The position numbers were made by a program, and so were the translations under genes. Positions 1-7,871 of a DNA stretch of 64,000 nucleotides are shown here, piece by piece. The DNA comes from Methylophilus rhizosphaerae (GTDB taxonomy: Bacteria; Pseudomonadota; Gammaproteobacteria; Burkholderiales; Methylophilaceae), in contig NZ_FNFX01000002.1 in assembly GCF_900100975.1 (NCBI RefSeq), positions 248,001 through 312,000 of the forward strand, in the 5' to 3' direction. How positions within the stretch are numbered: position 1 is the stretch's first letter; every line of letters begins with the position of its first letter. The notes under the pieces are model-generated. The model did no database searches. It was not told the origin of the DNA and was given only the letters and a program-made list of their open reading frames with translations.

Positions 1-1
1 C

Positions 2-616
2 GCCGCTGCACAGCATGTCACCGGTTGTACGACGTGCGGATTGGTCAATACACTCCCAACGATTGCCGGTGCGGCCGCTGTTTGCAAACGTTGTGGCAGT
101 AAACTGCATATGCGCAAACCCAACAGCCTGGAGTTTACCTGGGCACTGCTTTTCACGGCGGTGATTCTATATATTCCTGCCAACGCCTATCCGATGATGA
201 TTACGACCTCGCTGGGCCAGACTCACGCTTCCACCATTATTGGCGGCATGCTGGAGTTATGGCAGCATGGCTCCGAGCCAATTGCCGTGGTTATTTTTGT
301 GGCCAGCGTACTGGTACCGATTATTAAAATGCTGATATTGATCCTGCTTTCCTGGCTGGTCAAACATCCGGGGCCATTAAATGCACAGCAGAAAACCAGG
401 CTTTACCACCTGACCGAGTTGATTGGCCGCTGGTCCATGGTCGATGTTTTTGTCGTTGCCATCATGGTGGCATTGATACAATCCGGCAACCTGATGTCGG
501 TACTACCCGGCCCGGCCGCACTCGCTTTCTGTGCAGTCGTGATTACCACCATGCTGGCTGCGATGGCGCTTGACCCGCGCCTGCTCTGGGATACCCAAGG
601 AAACACACATGACTGA
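2..616 (+). CDS. pqiA: PqiA-family integral membrane protein, 5' end outside the window
   Basis: This is the C-terminal part of a paraquat-inducible protein A-type membrane protein. The reading frame is open to the left edge of the window, so the TTG at 41 is not the true start. Just before and after it the frame reads CTTCG and then CKRCG, the paired CxxC zinc-ribbon motif that opens each PqiA domain. About four hydrophobic helices follow (for example around FTWALLFTAVILYIPANAYP). In E. coli, PqiA is the inner-membrane partner of the MCE protein PqiB and the lipoprotein PqiC in moving lipid between the membranes. The next two genes here are pqiB and pqiC, and pqiB overlaps this stop codon, so the three form an operon. 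Only the last PqiA domain is visible, so total length is unknown. Confidence 0.9.
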   Translation, partial: AAAQHVTGCTTCGLVNTLPTIAGAAAVCKRCGSKLHMRKPNSLEFTWALLFTAVILYIPANAYPMMITTSLGQTHASTIIGGMLELWQHGSEPIAVVIFVASVLVPIIKMLILILLSWLVKHPGPLNAQQKTRLYHLTELIGRWSMVDVFVVAIMVALIQSGNLMSVLPGPAALAFCAVVITTMLAAMALDPRLLWDTQGNTHD

Positions 617-2264
617 CTCAAACAATCATCATTTGCTGGCCAAAGTCGGCAAACAAACCAGGCTGTCGCCGATATGGATTGTCCCTATCGTCGCCTTGCT
701 GATCGGTGTATGGCTGGTCTATGACAATTACACCAAGGCAGGCAAGCAAATCACCTTGTCCATGACCAATGCTGAGGGTATTGAAGCCGGCAAAACCAAA
801 ATCAAGGTGCATAGCGTGGATATCGGCCTGGTCGAACAAGTCACCTTGTCCAAAGACCTCACGCATATCCAGGTCATTGCCCGTATTACGCCGAAAGCCC
901 AGCCCATGCTGGTCAAGGATACCCAGCTATGGGTCGTGAAACCGCGTATTGGCCTGGAGGGCATCAGCGGCCTGAACACGGTGATTTCCGGTGCCTATAT
1001 CCAGTTGCAGCCAGGTAAAAGTATCGAAGAAACCGACCAGTTCACCGTACTGGACCAGCCGCCTATCTCGCCAAATGGCGCCCAGGGCGTTCATGTCAAC
1101 CTGATTGGGAAAGTCGGCAATGCGCTGCGGGTCGGCGACCCGGTCACCTACCAGGGCATGCGGGTCGGGCGTGTAGTCAGTGCAGTGTTTGATCCAAAAC
1201 AGCGCCAGATGCAACATGAGGTATTTATTGAACATCCTTATGATGTGCTGGTTACCGAAAACTCCCGCTTCTGGACTGCCGTCGGCATTGATGTCAGGCT
1301 GGACGCCGATGGCTTCAAAGCTAATATTCCGACCGTGGAGTCACTGATTGCCGGTGGCGTCAGCTTTGGTCATGCCGATGACCTGCCTATGGGCAAACCG
1401 GTCGCCTCCGAAACCACGTTTGAACTGTATACCAATGAAGAGGCCGCCCGCCAGCAAACTTATAACCAGCACCTGGAATATGTATTACTGGTCAATGATA
1501 CGGTGCGCGGCTTATCCAAAGGCGCGCCGGTAGAATTCAGGGGGCTGCGTATAGGGACAGTCATCAGCGTACCGTGGAAATTCAACTCACCGGAACGCAA
1601 AAAAGACTTCCGTTATGCGATTCCCGTACTGATTCACCTGGAGCCAGGCCGCCTGGCCGAGAATGGCCAGGCCGACCTGGAGGAATGGAAAGCCAGGATT
1701 GATCGTATGCTGCAGCGCGGGTTACACGCCACGTTGAAGTCGGGCAACCTGCTCACCGGCTCGGTCTTCGTCGACCTGAATATGGAACAGAAAGCGCATA
1801 CGACCTATCGTCGACAACGTTTTGAAGGCATACCGGTATTGCCGACCAGCGCCACCGGCCTGGCCCAAATCGAGCAGAAACTGACAGACCTGCTGGATAA
1901 ACTGAATCGCCTGAATGTAGAACCGGTGCTTTCCGGGCTGGATAAAAACCTGCAGCAATCCGAGCAAACCATGCAGGAAATCCGTACACTGAGCCGCCAG
2001 GTCAACCAGTTACTCAGCCAGCCTGACTTGCAACAGATGCCGGCCAACCTTAACCAGACCATGCAGGCGCTGCGTAAAACGCTCGATGGACTGTCACCGG
2101 AATCCCCCGCCTATCAGGAACTCACCGGCACCTTGCAGCGCCTGGACAAAGCGCTGCGTGACATCCAGCCATTGGTGCGCACCTTAAATGAACAGCCCAA
2201 CGCCATCCTGTTTGACCGCAAGCCCGGTAATGATCCCGAGCCGCTGGCGCCAGCCAAACCGTAA
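609..2264 (+). CDS. pqiB: PqiB, MCE-domain intermembrane transport protein
   Basis: Predicted 551-residue MCE (MlaD) protein of the Pqi system, which forms a periplasm-spanning tube for lipid transport. An N-terminal transmembrane anchor (about residues 20-42) is followed by three MCE-like beta domains (roughly 48-140, 165-225 and 290-390). A Gln/Leu-rich helical tail (about 430-530) fits the coiled-coil needle of E. coli PqiB, which is 546 residues long. I chose the ATG at 609 because AAGGAA sits about 8 bases upstream and the E. coli-like N-terminus begins there. A longer frame from 570 would lie entirely inside pqiA. The 8-base overlap with pqiA suggests translational coupling. Confidence 0.93.
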   Translation: MTDSNNHHLLAKVGKQTRLSPIWIVPIVALLIGVWLVYDNYTKAGKQITLSMTNAEGIEAGKTKIKVHSVDIGLVEQVTLSKDLTHIQVIARITPKAQPMLVKDTQLWVVKPRIGLEGISGLNTVISGAYIQLQPGKSIEETDQFTVLDQPPISPNGAQGVHVNLIGKVGNALRVGDPVTYQGMRVGRVVSAVFDPKQRQMQHEVFIEHPYDVLVTENSRFWTAVGIDVRLDADGFKANIPTVESLIAGGVSFGHADDLPMGKPVASETTFELYTNEEAARQQTYNQHLEYVLLVNDTVRGLSKGAPVEFRGLRIGTVISVPWKFNSPERKKDFRYAIPVLIHLEPGRLAENGQADLEEWKARIDRMLQRGLHATLKSGNLLTGSVFVDLNMEQKAHTTYRRQRFEGIPVLPTSATGLAQIEQKLTDLLDKLNRLNVEPVLSGLDKNLQQSEQTMQEIRTLSRQVNQLLSQPDLQQMPANLNQTMQALRKTLDGLSPESPAYQELTGTLQRLDKALRDIQPLVRTLNEQPNAILFDRKPGNDPEPLAPAKP

Positions 2265-2267
2265 GGA

Positions 2268-2879
2268 ATGCTAATGATGACCCCAAAGAAATGTTTTCGA
2301 TCCGGCCTTCTGCTGTTGCTGGCATTCAGCCTGGGCGCATGTTTCAAATCCAACCCGCCCGTCAATACCCAACGTTATGCGCTGCCGGAAGCGGCTGTGC
2401 AGCAAACAGTAGCGGCGAGGGCACCGGCGCAAACACAAACGCTGGTGCTCAACCGGATTCAACTGGCGGATTACCTGGACACAGACCGTATCGTGGTACA
2501 GACCGATGATGTCACCTTGCACCCGGCACGCGACCATCTCTGGGTGGATACGCTATCACAGGAATTACGTCGCGGACTGCGTGCCCGCCTGGGCAGTCGC
2601 TTGCCTAACCTCTCGGTGACTGACCCATTGCCCGGTGCTGCTACCTCGCCTTCCCTGTCCCTCACCATAGACCAGTTCCACGGGCAAATGCAAGGCTATG
2701 CCGTGTTAAGCGGCCAGTGGCGGCTGGTTTCCCCCCAGCAGCGAACATTGCAGCAGCACGCTTTCAAGTTCAGCACCCCGCTCAGTGAAAACGGGTACCC
2801 GGCGCTGGTGCGCGCCCTGGGTACCAACCTGGATTTACTCAGCGAACAGATCGCCAGCCAGTTACAGTCATCGCCCTGA
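2268..2879 (+). CDS. pqiC: PqiC, outer-membrane lipoprotein of the Pqi system
   Basis: Predicted 203-residue lipoprotein of the PqiC/DUF330 (ABC-type transport auxiliary) family. The N-terminus has a signal peptide with lipobox LGAC and lipidated Cys25. The mature part contains the family's conserved stretch around LADYLDTDRIV, and the length suits the family (about 187 residues in E. coli). It starts 3 bases after the pqiB stop, with AAGGA just before the ATG. PqiC anchors the PqiB tube at the outer membrane. The operon seems to end here: a new gene with its own strong ribosome-binding site follows after 93 bases. Confidence 0.88.
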   Translation: MLMMTPKKCFRSGLLLLLAFSLGACFKSNPPVNTQRYALPEAAVQQTVAARAPAQTQTLVLNRIQLADYLDTDRIVVQTDDVTLHPARDHLWVDTLSQELRRGLRARLGSRLPNLSVTDPLPGAATSPSLSLTIDQFHGQMQGYAVLSGQWRLVSPQQRTLQQHAFKFSTPLSENGYPALVRALGTNLDLLSEQIASQLQSSP

Positions 2880-2972
2880 ATCATATTCTCATCACTGCCT
2901 GGCGCTAGTAGCACCCATGGGTATTTGCTATGATAAAGGCTCCTTCACAATAACAAATCAGGAGGCATTGCA

Positions 2973-3470
2973 ATGAGTTTATTTTCTTTTATCAAAGAAG
3001 CAGGCGAGAAACTGTTTGGAAGCGGGGAAACCAAAGCGGCACAGGAAGCTGCCAGCAAAGCCCCTACTCCGGTCAATGTAGAAGCGGCCAATGCAGCGGC
3101 GGCCAAAGCCATCCAGGACTACATCGCCAAAAACAACTTGCCAACCGCAGGCTACGACGTCAAGTTTGATGGCGCCAGCGGTACCGTCATCGTACAAGGC
3201 AACGTAGACACACAGGAAATCAAGGAAAAAATCCTGCTGTGCTGCGGCAATGTCGCCGGCGTGGAGGGTGTGCAAGACCAGCTGTATGTGCCCAGCCAAG
3301 AGCCGGAAGCCAGGTTCTATACCGTGGTGAAAGGCGATACCTTATCCAAGATTGCCAAGGACATGTATGGCAATGCCAACAGTTACATGAAAATCTTTGA
3401 AGCCAACCGGCCCATGCTGAATCATCCTGACAAGATCTATCCGGGTCAGGTATTACGCATTCCGGCGTAA
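2973..3470 (+). CDS. kbp: BON and LysM domain protein (Kbp/YgaU-like)
   Basis: 165-residue protein with a short amphipathic N-terminus, an Ala-rich linker, a BON domain (about 45-108) and a C-terminal LysM domain (about 114-164: YTVVKGDTLSKIAKDMYG ... YPGQVLRIPA). This is the architecture of E. coli Kbp (YgaU), a cytoplasmic K+-binding protein of 149 residues. There is no signal peptide, so it is probably cytoplasmic despite the LysM fold, which normally binds peptidoglycan. A strong AGGAGG Shine-Dalgarno lies at 2961-2966. K+ binding is carried over from the E. coli homologue and is not shown by the sequence. Confidence 0.88.
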   Translation: MSLFSFIKEAGEKLFGSGETKAAQEAASKAPTPVNVEAANAAAAKAIQDYIAKNNLPTAGYDVKFDGASGTVIVQGNVDTQEIKEKILLCCGNVAGVEGVQDQLYVPSQEPEARFYTVVKGDTLSKIAKDMYGNANSYMKIFEANRPMLNHPDKIYPGQVLRIPA

Positions 3471-3508
3471 TCGCCTTCTTCCACATGACGAATAATAAAG
3501 GAACCGCT

Positions 3509-3751
3509 ATGAGCAAACTGTTACGCCTGTTACTGATCACCGCTTTCAGCGCCACTTTGCTGGCAGGCTGCGGTGACAAGGAGTCTTCCGCGGATCAGGC
3601 AGCCGCACAAACACAGACCGAGCAAGCGGTAAGTGAAGCCAAAAGCACGGCTGAAGATGCAGTGAAAGCCGCGAAAGAAGCCGCCGCTGCGGCTGAAGCC
3701 CACGCAGAAGAGACGGTCGAAGCCATTAAAGACAGCACTGCCAATAAATAA
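3509..3751 (+). CDS. Small Ala/Glu-rich lipoprotein
   Basis: Predicted 80-residue lipoprotein of unknown function. The signal peptide ends in lipobox LAGC (Cys21). The mature part is almost entirely Ala, Glu, Lys and Asp, with EAKSTAEDAVKAAKEA-type heptads that predict a single long helix. I took the ATG at 3509, preceded by AAAGGAA. The in-frame ATG at 3485 would put eight extra polar residues before the signal sequence. It follows the LysM gene by 38 bases and is closed by a clear terminator, so the two may be one short operon. It resembles small helical lipoproteins of the Lpp/osmotic-stress kind in composition only. Confidence 0.75.
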   Translation: MSKLLRLLLITAFSATLLAGCGDKESSADQAAAQTQTEQAVSEAKSTAEDAVKAAKEAAAAAEAHAEETVEAIKDSTANK

Positions 3752-3767
3752 TTACTTTCTCACCCGA

Positions 3768-3790
3768 CCCCGCTTTCACAGCGGGGTTTT
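3768..3790 (+). terminator. Rho-independent terminator
   Basis: CCCCGCT (3768-3774) pairs perfectly with AGCGGGG (3780-3786) around a 5-base loop, followed by TTTT. It lies 16 bases after the small lipoprotein gene. Confidence 0.85.
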
Positions 3791-3907
3791 CAATGCATCC
3801 ACCAGACTTTCGTTAGTAATTCTTTGCCTTTCTTAATTGAGTTGGCAAGCCATCTGCCGGGAACTTTTCGGTACACTGCTTCGTTAATTTGCCGCATTGA
3901 CTGAAAA

Positions 3908-5515
3908 ATGGGATTTAAGCACTATCCGCTCCGGCTACTCCTGACCCTGTGGTTTTACCTGCTGCCATTGCTATCGACGGCAGCACCAATGTTGCTGGGC
4001 GCGACTTGTATCAACAGCCAGGGCACAGCCATTGCCAGCATTCCCTTGCAGGGTGGTAAATTCGTCTGCCAGAGCGTGCTCAATATCACCCATGCCAATC
4101 AGTATGTGATTGACTTCAAGAACACATCCACCATTGCCCGCTTCCAGCACGAGCTGGTAGACAGTCATGACAACCGTATTGTGATCAAAGGCGGGCTCAA
4201 CAGCCCGGAGCATAATCCTTTTATGCTCCGTCATGGGCGTGTTGTCAGCCTGCAACCAGGCACCTATAGGCTGATCACCTGGCTGCAATCCCCCTATTAC
4301 CTGGCACATCCCGAAGTATATGTGACTGACCTGAAGCGCTACCAGAAACGCACCCACTTCAGCACTGCCATTGGCGTACTGATGCTGGGGGTATTGCTCG
4401 GGCTGTTTATCTACTTTGCAGCTATCGGTATGGTCAAAGGCCATATGGCCGAACGCATGTATGCCCTGTTTATTCTGGGCAACCTGATTTTCCATGCTAC
4501 CGCGCTTGGTGTCTTCAACCAGTTTTTTGACCAGTACTGGTTTTACCTGACCGGCGCGCCCTTGCTGATTGCCAACCTGGCCTATATCAGTTTTATCTGC
4601 CACTTGCTTGGCATTACACAAGCTGGCAGACCCAACCTTTACCAGCTCTCGCTCTTTACCGGTGGCATCCTGCTCGCAGCACTGGTACTGGGCATGATTT
4701 TCCCCAGCTGGATGCTGGAAATGTCACGGTACGGCGTCGCCATTTCTCTCTGTTTCGGCCTGATATGCGGTGTTCGCCTTGGCTGGAAGAAACAGCAGAT
4801 TGCGTGCTTGTACCTGCTGGCCATCACGGTATGCCTCCTGTTTGGCTGGGTTGCCATCCATACTGAACAATTGTGGCTGTATCCTCTTACGACAGAACAA
4901 GTCGGTTTGCTGGCTGTCAGCATTGAAACCATCCTGCTGTCCCTGCTCATGGCACACAAGACCAGCCGTTTGTATCATGAAAAAGAAGTGATGCTGATTG
5001 AGTTGCAGAATACCCGCTCCCTTGCCCTGACCGACAGGCTGACCGGCATTCCCAACCGGCATGCGCTGGAAAACAAGCTGCTACAGCTGCCGCCCCATCA
5101 CAGCCTGATTTTCCTGGATATGGATAACCTGAAATACATCAACGACCATTTCGGCCATGAAACCGGGGACCATTTACTCAAACTGTTCAGCCGGACCCTG
5201 GCCGGTAAGCTGCTGCATCATGGCCAGCTCTATCGTCTGGGCGGGGACGAATTTGCCATTCTGTGCCATGAGGACAATGTCGAATGGTGCCAGCACCAGT
5301 TGGAATACACCCACCTGCAGTTGGAAAAAGAAGGCTTTACCGGCGTAGGTGCCAGCATAGGCGTGGTATTTACGCATGAAGCAAAAGACACCGCAGAGTT
5401 ACTGCGTATCGCTGACAAACGCATGTATATAGACAAGCGTACGCGCAAAAACCGCAAAGAAATGATGCAGGTACTGCATCCGCAAAAAACCCAGGAAAAC
5501 CTGTCTCCCTCCTAA
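3908..5515 (+). CDS. 7TM-DISM sensor diguanylate cyclase
   Basis: 535-residue membrane-bound c-di-GMP synthase. Order of parts: signal peptide (1-26), periplasmic 7TMR-DISM extracellular beta domain (about 30-140), seven hydrophobic helices (about 150-350), a short coiled linker, and a GGDEF domain (about 375-520). The active site is intact: LTDRLTGIPNRHAL opens the domain and LYRLGGDEFAI carries GGDEF. The usual RxxD inhibitory site five residues upstream is absent (HHGQ occupies the place), so product inhibition is probably weak. No EAL domain. It stands alone after a terminator. It is the only evidently active c-di-GMP synthase in the window and could feed the Lap adhesion system at 42-60 kb, though that link is inference. 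The periplasmic ligand cannot be read from the sequence. Confidence 0.9.
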   Translation: MGFKHYPLRLLLTLWFYLLPLLSTAAPMLLGATCINSQGTAIASIPLQGGKFVCQSVLNITHANQYVIDFKNTSTIARFQHELVDSHDNRIVIKGGLNSPEHNPFMLRHGRVVSLQPGTYRLITWLQSPYYLAHPEVYVTDLKRYQKRTHFSTAIGVLMLGVLLGLFIYFAAIGMVKGHMAERMYALFILGNLIFHATALGVFNQFFDQYWFYLTGAPLLIANLAYISFICHLLGITQAGRPNLYQLSLFTGGILLAALVLGMIFPSWMLEMSRYGVAISLCFGLICGVRLGWKKQQIACLYLLAITVCLLFGWVAIHTEQLWLYPLTTEQVGLLAVSIETILLSLLMAHKTSRLYHEKEVMLIELQNTRSLALTDRLTGIPNRHALENKLLQLPPHHSLIFLDMDNLKYINDHFGHETGDHLLKLFSRTLAGKLLHHGQLYRLGGDEFAILCHEDNVEWCQHQLEYTHLQLEKEGFTGVGASIGVVFTHEAKDTAELLRIADKRMYIDKRTRKNRKEMMQVLHPQKTQENLSPS

Positions 5516-5812
5516 GCACCACAAGCAGCTGTTTACGTATGTAAATAAATGACTGTCTTTTGCAAACCAGCGTATAGTGAATTTTGCTATTTTGTAATCC
5601 GGTTTGAAACTCTTCCTCTTTGTAACCGTGTGAGGCCCCTCAATCTTTATCGTGGCCTGAAGTTGCTTTCAGCTTTTCTATGTGCATGAAATTGCAATAT
5701 GCTTTCGGTAACATGCGTTTTACGTAGCGCGTAACAGGCGTGATGCCCTATTGGGCGGTGCCTTATTCATTCTTCGCCACGTAATCTTTTAAATGTTTAG
5801 AGGAGTCAGGTG

Positions 5813-6268
5813 ATGGATGAAAAAATATTCTTTGATCAGGTCGGCGTCAGGGTGACCAGGGATAGCGTGGTGGTAAAAGGTCAGACCTATCCTGTGGCGA
5901 CCATTACTTCAGTGAGTTTCAGGGAAATTGAGCCCAAACGATGGTTATCTTTCCTGTGCCTGACCGTAGGCCTGATATTATTACTGGAAGAAGGCACCCT
6001 GTTTGCCGTCGGCGGTATTTTAAGTATTTTTGCCATTGTGTCAGGGCTGACCGCAAAGCTTAAATATGCAGTGGTCATGACTACCGGGGCGGGAGAGAAA
6101 CAAGTCATCACCAGCGAAGACAGCGCCTATATCCAGCAAGTCATTCACGCCATTGATGCGGCCATGGTCAACAGGTACAAATCACCTAAAACCAGTGCAG
6201 CATCACCTGCCGGCAAGGTGGCTGCAAAACGTAAGAGCGTCACGCATAAACCTTCGGCTGCACATTGA
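5813..6268 (+). CDS. DUF6232-like small membrane protein (paralogue 1)
   Basis: 151-residue protein of unknown function that resembles the DUF6232 family. It opens with MDEKIFFDQVGVRVT, a short beta-rich domain, then a hydrophobic hairpin (about 45-85) and a hydrophilic region ending in a Lys/Ser/Ala-rich tail (about 125-151). A second copy lies at 16738-17106 and shares the opening, the hairpin and the IQQVIHAIDAAM-type ending, but lacks the basic tail. I prefer the ATG at 5813 over the GTG at 5810 because the paralogue begins at the same place and AGGAG lies 7 bases upstream. No neighbour suggests a role. Confidence 0.75.
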   Translation: MDEKIFFDQVGVRVTRDSVVVKGQTYPVATITSVSFREIEPKRWLSFLCLTVGLILLLEEGTLFAVGGILSIFAIVSGLTAKLKYAVVMTTGAGEKQVITSEDSAYIQQVIHAIDAAMVNRYKSPKTSAASPAGKVAAKRKSVTHKPSAAH

Positions 6269-6320
6269 TGGCACGATTTACCTGGTCAAGAAACATCACT
6301 CGAATACCCATGCAGCAATA

Positions 6321-6348
6321 AACCCGACGAGATAACTCGCCGGGTTTG
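6321..6348. terminator. Probable bidirectional terminator
   Basis: AACCCG-A-CGAG, loop ATAA, CTCG-C-CGGGTT: an 11-bp stem with one A/C mismatch, with TTTG after it on the plus strand. It sits between the convergent DUF6232 gene and the KGG gene and can serve both. Confidence 0.65.
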
Positions 6349-6361
6349 TCATTGTCATCAA

Positions 6362-6529
6362 CTAACCGTTTTTGTGACTCTGACTGCCAGCTTTGGCATG
6401 CTGCTCGCTGGTACCCCCGCGAGTATGGGAAGCACTTTGGTTGCTGCCCTGGTTTTTGTGGCTTTGGCTGCCTGCTTTCGCATGCTGTTCACTGGTACCA
6501 CCACGCATACTGTTTTGACTTGAAGCCAT
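6362..6529 (-). CDS. KGG-type stress-induced small protein
   Basis: A 55-residue protein on the minus strand: ATG at 6529, TAG at 6362-6364, with AAGGAG about 8 bases before the start. It contains two almost identical copies of a 17-residue motif, GGTSEQHAKAGSQSHKN, at residues 10-26 and 38-54, joined by QGSNQSASHTR. This pattern matches the stress-induced acidophilic repeat (KGG, YciG/YmdF/GsiB-like) proteins, which are short, very hydrophilic and induced in stationary phase or stress. The exact biochemical role of the family is not established. The gene is monocistronic and ends at the terminator at 6321-6348. Confidence 0.75.
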   Translation of the reverse strand: MASSQNSMRGGTSEQHAKAGSQSHKNQGSNQSASHTRGGTSEQHAKAGSQSHKNG

Positions 6530-6954
6530 AATACAATCTCCTTCAATTTCAGGTCATCGTCACATTGCACCGAATCCCCTGAAGTTGGTTTTGAAGTACT
6601 GAAGCAATGTGTGGTGCCAGATTAAGGACTATCACGAGTTGAAGTTATCCGAACATGACTGAATGCGGCGTCAGAATTTCGTAGCTTAAATTCAGCACGG
6701 AGAAACTTGAAAGTATTTCTAATCGAGATTGGATACCGCTATTGTGGACTACTACTGATACCCATTAAGGAGTAAACCTCTGCATGAAGCCATAGCTTGC
6801 GGCAGGTGAAATATTACTAAGAATTTTAATCCTTCAGGCATTATCCAAATCATCTTCACACTGATTCCCTACTGCGACCATCGTGAGGATTTTCTCTCAA
6901 TGTTTCCTCCATAAAATTAGAAAACGCTTCCCCTCAAGCCATTAAAAAATCAGT
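6530..6954. other. Intergenic region with no recognised gene
   Basis: About 425 bases between the KGG gene (minus strand) and the mntP leader (plus strand). Stop codons interrupt all frames and I see no RNA gene. The first 15 or so bases hold the ribosome-binding site of the KGG gene. The rest should contain its promoter, but I see no convincing -35/-10 pair. Confidence 0.5.
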
Positions 6955-7075
6955 TATAATGCCGCCTCCTTTGGGGAGTAGCCAGCTTTGCATACCAAGC
7001 AAAGCGCCTGTATCAACATAATCGACGCAAGTCGTGGTGCAGGCGGCCGTTTTCGGTTGGCGAGACTAATGGATA
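6955..7075 (+). promoter_or_regulatory. Promoter -10 box and yybP-ykoY (Mn2+) riboswitch of mntP
   Basis: A perfect TATAAT lies at 6955-6960, with only a poor -35. The transcript that follows carries the yybP-ykoY hallmarks: TTTGGGGAGTAGC (about 6970-6982), GCGCCTGTATCAACATAATCG (about 7004-7024) and GGTTGGCGAGACTAATG (7055-7071). These riboswitches bind Mn2+ and turn on Mn2+ exporters. The gene 67 bases downstream is mntP, the classic target. Whether control acts on transcription termination or on ribosome access is not clear; no strong terminator hairpin is visible before the start codon. Confidence 0.9.
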
Positions 7076-7141
7076 TCAGTGCGACAAAAGTCGGGCGTGC
7101 TGCTATCTATTAATTTCGTCCCGACTAGAAAACATAACTCA

Positions 7142-7726
7142 ATGACCCTTACCAGCACCTCCATTGCGCTTATCGCGCTAGCCATGTCCACCGACGCCTT
7201 TGCCGCAGCTATCAGCAAAGGCGCAGCACTCAAAAATCCCAAGCTATCAGAAGCACTACGCACCGGATTAATCTTTGGCGTTATCGAAGCCATCACGCCT
7301 TTAATCGGCTGGGCCATCGCCACATTCACTATCAAAACCTTCGCCGCAAAATACATTACCGATTGGGATCACTGGATCGCCTTCACCCTCCTGCTCGCCC
7401 TTGCCCTGCATATGATTTACGAAGGCTTTCAACCGGCAGAACCCGAAGAAGAAAAACCCACCAAGCATTCCTTCTATATCCTCGCTCTCACCGCAATCGC
7501 CACCAGCATAGATGCCATGGCCGTTGGCGTTAGCCTGGCATTTATGGATGTGAATATATTCATCACCGCCGCAGCCATAGGCTTTGCCACATTTACCATG
7601 GTGACGATTGGTGTGATGCTTGGGCGGGTATTAGGGTTAATGTTTGGAAAGCGTTCAGAAATAGTTGGTGGTTTAGTGCTGATTGCGATTGGGTCATATA
7701 TTCTCTATGAACACATCGCTTCGTAA
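7142..7726 (+). CDS. mntP: Manganese efflux pump MntP
   Basis: 194-residue inner-membrane Mn2+ exporter, close in length to E. coli MntP (188). Six hydrophobic helices form two related halves. Each half carries the conserved acidic motif used for Mn2+ passage: STDAFA near residue 18 and TSIDAMAVG in the second half. [23 protein letters not shown] is typical of the family. I chose the ATG at 7142 because it aligns with the E. coli N-terminus; a GTG at 7079 would begin inside the leader and has no Shine-Dalgarno. The Shine-Dalgarno before 7142 is also weak, which suits riboswitch control of initiation. The gene belongs to the core genome; the AT-rich island begins directly after it. Confidence 0.95.
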   Translation: MTLTSTSIALIALAMSTDAFAAAISKGAALKNPKLSEALRTGLIFGVIEAITPLIGWAIATFTIKTFAAKYITDWDHWIAFTLLLALALHMIYEGFQPAEPEEEKPTKHSFYILALTAIATSIDAMAVGVSLAFMDVNIFITAAAIGFATFTMVTIGVMLGRVLGLMFGKRSEIVGGLVLIAIGSYILYEHIAS

Positions 7727-7871
7727 ATAGCAATTTAGAGTTAATACGTTTAAACCTAAATAGCAAAAATTAATTAAAATAGTTTAGTTAAACTTACTAT
7801 CAATTAGAAAAATAGAAACATTACTCATTGTTCCGAACTTACGAGAAAAATACACTAAAAGGAATACTCTG

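Noticed and set aside
41-616. Start of the first gene at the TTG at 41
   Set aside because: The frame is open to position 2 and encodes the first half of the PqiA CxxC zinc-ribbon pair, so the gene is cut by the window edge.
3971-4621. 216-residue minus-strand ORF
   Set aside because: It is antisense to the diguanylate cyclase, which has clear domains and codon use; no start signal is visible.
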